DNA of 64,000 nucleotides. Origin: Rhodopseudomonas palustris. GTDB taxonomy: Bacteria; Pseudomonadota; Alphaproteobacteria; Rhizobiales; Xanthobacteraceae. Each line of letters begins with the position of its first letter. Within the stretch, counting starts at the first letter, position 1. Below the pieces are notes generated by a model. That model had not been told where the DNA came from. It saw only the letters and a program-made list of their open reading frames with translations, and made no database searches. The translations under genes and the position numbers were made by a program. Below, piece by piece: positions 60,180-64,000 of this stretch. The stretch is from assembly GCF_003591005.1 (NCBI RefSeq), contig NZ_QYYD01000009.1:62001-126000 (forward strand). Reading direction: 5' to 3'.

Positions 60180-62135
60180 GTGAACAAATCGACCCAAGCG
60201 ATTCAGACCGCCACCACCGGCGGCGCATTCCACATTGAAGACATCTACCCCATCATCGATGGAGGCCGATTTCCGGTCAAACGGATCGTCGGCGAGCCGA
60301 TCGAGGTATGGGCAGATATCTATCGCGACGGCCATGAGGTGATGGCCGCTGCACTGATCTGGCGACTCGAGCAGGATCAGGAGTGGCAGCGAACGCCGAT
60401 GCGGCATTTTGTCAATGACCGCTGGACCGCCAGCTTCACGCCCGACCGGATCGGACGGTATGTCTATGCGATCGAGGCCTGGACTGACGAATTCGCGACG
60501 TGGCGACACGGCGTCGAATTGAAGCTGAAGGCCGGCCAAGACGTCGCGCTCGACGCGTTGGAGGGCGCCGGGATGCTGACCCGCGCATTGCACGGCAGCC
60601 CCGGTGCGCTGTCCGTCGTGCACGGCCATTGCGAAGAATATCTGCAGACCGGCGAAGTCGCCCCCCTTCTCTCGGAAGAGCTGCGTGACGCCATGGCGGA
60701 GAGCCAGGCGCGCCCCGACCTGTCCCGGTCACCGCTGCTGCCGCTGATGATCGACCGCGAGCGCGCCCGCAACGGCGCGTGGTACGAGATGGTGCCGCGC
60801 AGCCAGAGCAAGGTGCCCGGACAGCACGGCACTTTCCGCGACTGCATCAACCGGCTGCCGGACATCGCCGCGATGGGCTTCGACGTGCTGTACTTCACGC
60901 CGATCCATCCGATCGGCCGCGTCAACCGCAAGGGCCGCAACAACTCGCTGAAGGCCGAGCCGGGCGATCCCGGCAGTCCCTATGCGATCGGCGCTGAGGA
61001 AGGCGGCCACGACGCCGTTCATCCGGAGCTCGGTACGCTCGAGGATTTCCGCGCGCTGCTCGAGGCCTGCAAGATCGTCAATATGGAAGTGGCGCTCGAC
61101 GTCGCCGTGCAGTGTTCGCCGGATCATCCGTGGCTGAAGCAGCATCCGAACTGGTTCAAGCGCCGGCCCGACGGCTCGATGAAGTATGCCGAAAATCCGC
61201 CGAAGAAGTACGAGGACATCGTCAATCCGGACTTCACCTGCGACGACGCCGGCTCGCTGTGGAATGCGCTGCGCGACGTGATCCTGTTCTGGGTCGATCA
61301 GGGCGTGAAGATCTTCCGGATCGACAACCCGCACACCAAGCCGCTGCGGTTTTGGGAGTGGCTGATCCGCGAGGTGCAACTGCGGCATCCGGACGTGCTG
61401 TTCCTTGCCGAGGCGTTCACGCGGCCGAAGCTGATGAAGGGGCTGGCCAAGCTCGGCTTCAGCCAGTCCTACACTTACTTCACCTGGCGCACGCAGAAGT
61501 GGGAGATTGAGGAATATCTGCGCGAACTGACGCGCTATCCCGAACGCGACTTCTATCGACCGAACTTCTTCGTCAGCACGCCGGACATCCTGCCCTTCCA
61601 CCTGCAGGGCGGAGACGTGTGGATGTTCAAGGCTCGTCTTGCACTCGCCGCGACGCTGTCATCGACCTATGGCATCTACAACGGCTTCGAGCTGATCGAG
61701 CATGCGCCGATTCCCGGCAAGGAGGAGTATCTCGATTCCGAGAAATACGAGATCAAGGTGCGCGACTGGGACCAGCCGGGCAACATTAAGCCTTATATTC
61801 GTGACATCAATCGCGCTCGCCGCGCCAACCGGGCGCTGCAGCAGATCAGCAATCTCCGCTTCCTGGACGTTCAGGACCCCAATGTGACTGGCTTCGTCAA
61901 ATACTCGGATGATCTCACCAACGTCGTCGCGGTGGCGATCGCGCTGTCGGCCGAGCCGCGCGAGGTCTGGCTGCCGTTGGGCGATACTCAGGTCGAAGTC
62001 GGCGGCGAACGCCGCCCGGTGGCGGCGGTGGAAAACCTGCTGACCGGGGAGCGCTTCCCGGTGGAATGGGGCGGGCTGAATCTGCGGATCGATCCTCACC
62101 GCGATCCCGCCGTGCTCTTCCGCTGCCTCGCCTGA
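60180..62135 (+). CDS. glgE: Alpha-1,4-glucan:maltose-1-phosphate maltosyltransferase
   Basis: A 651-residue GH13_3 enzyme that extends alpha-1,4-glucans with maltose from maltose-1-phosphate. Seen: N-terminal beta domain (about 15-115), GFDVLYFTPIHPIGR, nucleophile Asp in FRIDNPHTK, acid/base Glu in FLAEAFTRP and the typical YGIYNGFELIE. GTG 60180 is the first start in frame; no strong ribosome site is seen. Followed after 11 bases by treS, the usual GlgE-pathway arrangement. Its 186-base upstream gap shared with malQ should hold both promoters. Confidence 0.93.
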   Translation: MNKSTQAIQTATTGGAFHIEDIYPIIDGGRFPVKRIVGEPIEVWADIYRDGHEVMAAALIWRLEQDQEWQRTPMRHFVNDRWTASFTPDRIGRYVYAIEAWTDEFATWRHGVELKLKAGQDVALDALEGAGMLTRALHGSPGALSVVHGHCEEYLQTGEVAPLLSEELRDAMAESQARPDLSRSPLLPLMIDRERARNGAWYEMVPRSQSKVPGQHGTFRDCINRLPDIAAMGFDVLYFTPIHPIGRVNRKGRNNSLKAEPGDPGSPYAIGAEEGGHDAVHPELGTLEDFRALLEACKIVNMEVALDVAVQCSPDHPWLKQHPNWFKRRPDGSMKYAENPPKKYEDIVNPDFTCDDAGSLWNALRDVILFWVDQGVKIFRIDNPHTKPLRFWEWLIREVQLRHPDVLFLAEAFTRPKLMKGLAKLGFSQSYTYFTWRTQKWEIEEYLRELTRYPERDFYRPNFFVSTPDILPFHLQGGDVWMFKARLALAATLSSTYGIYNGFELIEHAPIPGKEEYLDSEKYEIKVRDWDQPGNIKPYIRDINRARRANRALQQISNLRFLDVQDPNVTGFVKYSDDLTNVVAVAIALSAEPREVWLPLGDTQVEVGGERRPVAAVENLLTGERFPVEWGGLNLRIDPHRDPAVLFRCLA

Positions 62136-62146
62136 CAGGTCCAACG

Positions 62147-64000
62147 ATGAATTTGATGTCTCCGATCGACGAAACCGCCACCGACACCGCGGCCACCGAC
62201 GAGGTTTGGTACAAAGACGCGATCATCTACCAACTGCATGTCAAAGCCTTTGCCGACAGCAACAACGACGGCATCGGCGATTTCGCGGGCCTGACCGAGA
62301 AGCTGGATTATTTGCAGGAGCTCGGCGTCAACACGCTGTGGCTGCTGCCGTTCTACCCCTCGCCGCAGCGCGACGACGGCTACGACATCGCCGACTACGG
62401 TTCGATCAATCCCGATTTCGGCACGATGAAAGACTTCCGCCGCTTCATCTCGGAGGCGAAACGGCGCGGCCTGCGCGTGATCACCGAACTGGTCATCAAC
62501 CACACCTCGGACCAGCACGCCTGGTTCAAGCGAGCCCGCCGCAGCCCGAAGGATTCCAGTGCGCGGGACTGGTACGTCTGGAGCGACACCGACCAGAAAT
62601 ATCAAGGCACCCGGATCATCTTCACCGACACCGAGAAGTCGAACTGGACATGGGATCCGGAGGCCGGGCAGTATTACTGGCACCGCTTCTTCTCGCATCA
62701 GCCCGACCTCAACTTCGACAATCCGCGCGTGGTCAGCGCGGTCGTCAAGGTGATGAAGCGATGGCTCGACACCGGCGTCGACGGCTTCCGGCTCGACGCA
62801 ATTCCCTATCTGTGCGAGCGCGACGGTACGAATAACGAGAATCTTCCCGAAACCCACACGGTGATCAAGCAGCTCCGCGCCGAGCTCGATGCCTATGCCA
62901 AGGGCAAGGTGCTGCTGGCCGAGGCCAACCAGTGGCCCGAGGACGTTCAGGAATATTTCGGCCAGGGCGACGAGTGCCACATGGCCTATCACTTCCCGCT
63001 GATGCCGCGTATCTACATGGCGATCGCGCAGGAAGACCGTTTCCCGATCACCGACATCATGCGGCAAACGCCGGAAATCCCGGCCAACTGCCAATGGGCG
63101 ATGTTCCTTCGTAACCACGACGAGCTGACGCTCGAAATGGTCACGGACGTCGAGCGCGACTATTTGTGGAAGACCTACGCGGCCGATCCGCGGGCGCGCA
63201 TCAATCTCGGCATCCGCCGCCGCCTCGCGCCGCTGATGGACAACGACCGGCGCAAGATCGAGCTGATGAACTCGCTGCTGCTGTCCTTCCCGGGCACGCC
63301 GATCATCTACTACGGCGATGAAATCGGCATGGGCGACAACATCTATCTTGGCGATCGCAACGGCGTACGCACGCCGATGCAGTGGTCGCCGGACCGCAAC
63401 GGCGGCTTCTCCCGCGCCGACCCCGCGCGCCTGTATGCGCCGCCGATCATGGATCCGGTCTACGGCTACGCGTCGGTCAACGTCGAGGCGCAGGCGCGCA
63501 GCCTGTCGTCGCTGCTCAGCGCCACCAAGCGGCTGATCTCCGTCCGTAAATCCACCCTCGCCTTCGGGCGCGGCACGATGACTTTCATCCGTCCGACCAA
63601 TCGCTCGGTGCTGGCTTATGTCCGGCAATACGAAGACGAAGTGATCCTGTGCGTCGCCAATCTGTCGCGCTCGGCGCAGCCGACCGAACTCGATTTGTCG
63701 CCGTGGAAGGAACGCGTGCCCCAGGAAATGCTTGGTCGCACGAAATTTCCGCCGATCGGCGAGCTGCCCTATATGATCACGCTCGCGCCCTACGGCTTCT
63801 ACTGGTTCAAGCTGGAGGAACGTGACGTGTCGGACCACGTCGCGCCTGCGGCGACAGCGTTGGAGTTTGAAACGCTGGTCGTACCAGTCGGCGCCACCTG
63901 GATGTCGCTCGGTCGCACGCGCGGCGTGTTCGAGCGTGATGTCCTGCCCGCATTCCTGTCGCGAACGCGGTGGTTTCCGGAACGCTCGATGCGGGCAATT
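62147..64000 (+). CDS. treS: Trehalose synthase, probably fused to maltokinase (cut by window end)
   Basis: Open to the window edge (618 codons seen). The first about 550 residues are TreS (GH13_16): WYKDAIIYQLHVKAFADSN, nucleophile Asp in DGFRLDAIPYL, acid/base Glu in LLAEANQWPEDV and LRNHDELTLE. After the TreS beta domain, the last about 45 residues (LEFETLVVPVGA, then VLPAFLSRTRWFPER) look like the N-terminal cap of maltokinase, so a TreS-maltokinase fusion is expected. It would convert trehalose to maltose and then to maltose-1-phosphate for GlgE. Starts ATG 62147 or ATG 62156. Confidence 0.9.
   Translation, partial: MNLMSPIDETATDTAATDEVWYKDAIIYQLHVKAFADSNNDGIGDFAGLTEKLDYLQELGVNTLWLLPFYPSPQRDDGYDIADYGSINPDFGTMKDFRRFISEAKRRGLRVITELVINHTSDQHAWFKRARRSPKDSSARDWYVWSDTDQKYQGTRIIFTDTEKSNWTWDPEAGQYYWHRFFSHQPDLNFDNPRVVSAVVKVMKRWLDTGVDGFRLDAIPYLCERDGTNNENLPETHTVIKQLRAELDAYAKGKVLLAEANQWPEDVQEYFGQGDECHMAYHFPLMPRIYMAIAQEDRFPITDIMRQTPEIPANCQWAMFLRNHDELTLEMVTDVERDYLWKTYAADPRARINLGIRRRLAPLMDNDRRKIELMNSLLLSFPGTPIIYYGDEIGMGDNIYLGDRNGVRTPMQWSPDRNGGFSRADPARLYAPPIMDPVYGYASVNVEAQARSLSSLLSATKRLISVRKSTLAFGRGTMTFIRPTNRSVLAYVRQYEDEVILCVANLSRSAQPTELDLSPWKERVPQEMLGRTKFPPIGELPYMITLAPYGFYWFKLEERDVSDHVAPAATALEFETLVVPVGATWMSLGRTRGVFERDVLPAFLSRTRWFPERSMRAI

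Overview
The window is high-GC, densely coded chromosomal DNA of an alphaproteobacterium, most likely Rhodopseudomonas or a close Bradyrhizobium relative (Nitrobacteraceae). Grounds: a fused transaldolase/glucose-6-phosphate isomerase, Irr-box-like sites in front of bacterioferritin genes, a vanillate-demethylase-type operon, a BrnT/BrnA locus, and several families of palindromic intergenic repeats of the kind I associate with these genomes. The species call is inference from gene content and style. I saw no rRNA, tRNA, CRISPR array or intact insertion sequence.

Layout. 1-2.8 kb: a secreted cupin, two small unknown genes, then about 1 kb without a convincing gene. That stretch holds palindromic repeats and a consensus sigma-70 promoter followed by about 500 bp of strongly self-complementary sequence. 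2.8-9.1 kb: mixed single genes (flavin monooxygenase, RidA, a membrane zinc-ribbon protein, a cytochrome P450, a collagen-like protein, a SOUL heme protein). 9.2-14.4 kb: a minus-strand catabolic-looking cluster (LysR regulator, aldehyde dehydrogenase, aromatic-acid-type MFS transporter, tautomerase, metallo-hydrolase), with one palindrome repeated before the regulator and before the first enzyme. 14.6-17.8 kb: DoxX-like protein, lipoprotein, the bfr/bfd iron-storage pair and two related secreted Gly-rich proteins. 17.9-28.9 kb: lytic transglycosylase, UPF0114 protein, trans-aconitate methyltransferase, a decayed brnTA module, EttA, an L,D-transpeptidase, two rhodaneses and a CoxE-type VWA protein. 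29-36.7 kb: diguanylate cyclase, GlsB-like protein, MoxR ATPase, a DUF1963 protein and a vanA-gntR-vanB operon. 37-48 kb: small housekeeping and unknown genes, including a B12-binding radical SAM protein, glutathione peroxidase, amidase, proline iminopeptidase and a divergent SDR/HxlR pair.

48.3-64 kb is central carbon metabolism. tal-pgi, gnd, zwf, pgl, gntK and a Cof-type phosphatase lie in one direction, and gnd, zwf, pgl and gntK overlap end to end. They cover the oxidative pentose-phosphate entry, gluconate entry, and the links back to glycolysis. Next come a convergent minus-strand malQ-GH15 pair (4-alpha-glucanotransferase and a GH15 glucosidase or trehalase, overlapping 17 bp) and a plus-strand glgE-treS pair that runs off the window. 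The last four genes form a glycogen/maltose/trehalose module: TreS interconverts trehalose and maltose, its maltokinase part would make maltose-1-phosphate, GlgE polymerises that into alpha-glucan, and MalQ and GH15 would rework or degrade glucans.

Most notable for follow-up: the promoter-plus-structured element at 1923-2450, the decayed brnTA, paired operator candidates upstream of four regulated loci (LysR, bfr/bfd, van-type, HxlR), a 67-bp direct repeat with GAAC-N7-GAAC cores at 40 kb, and the collagen-like protein.
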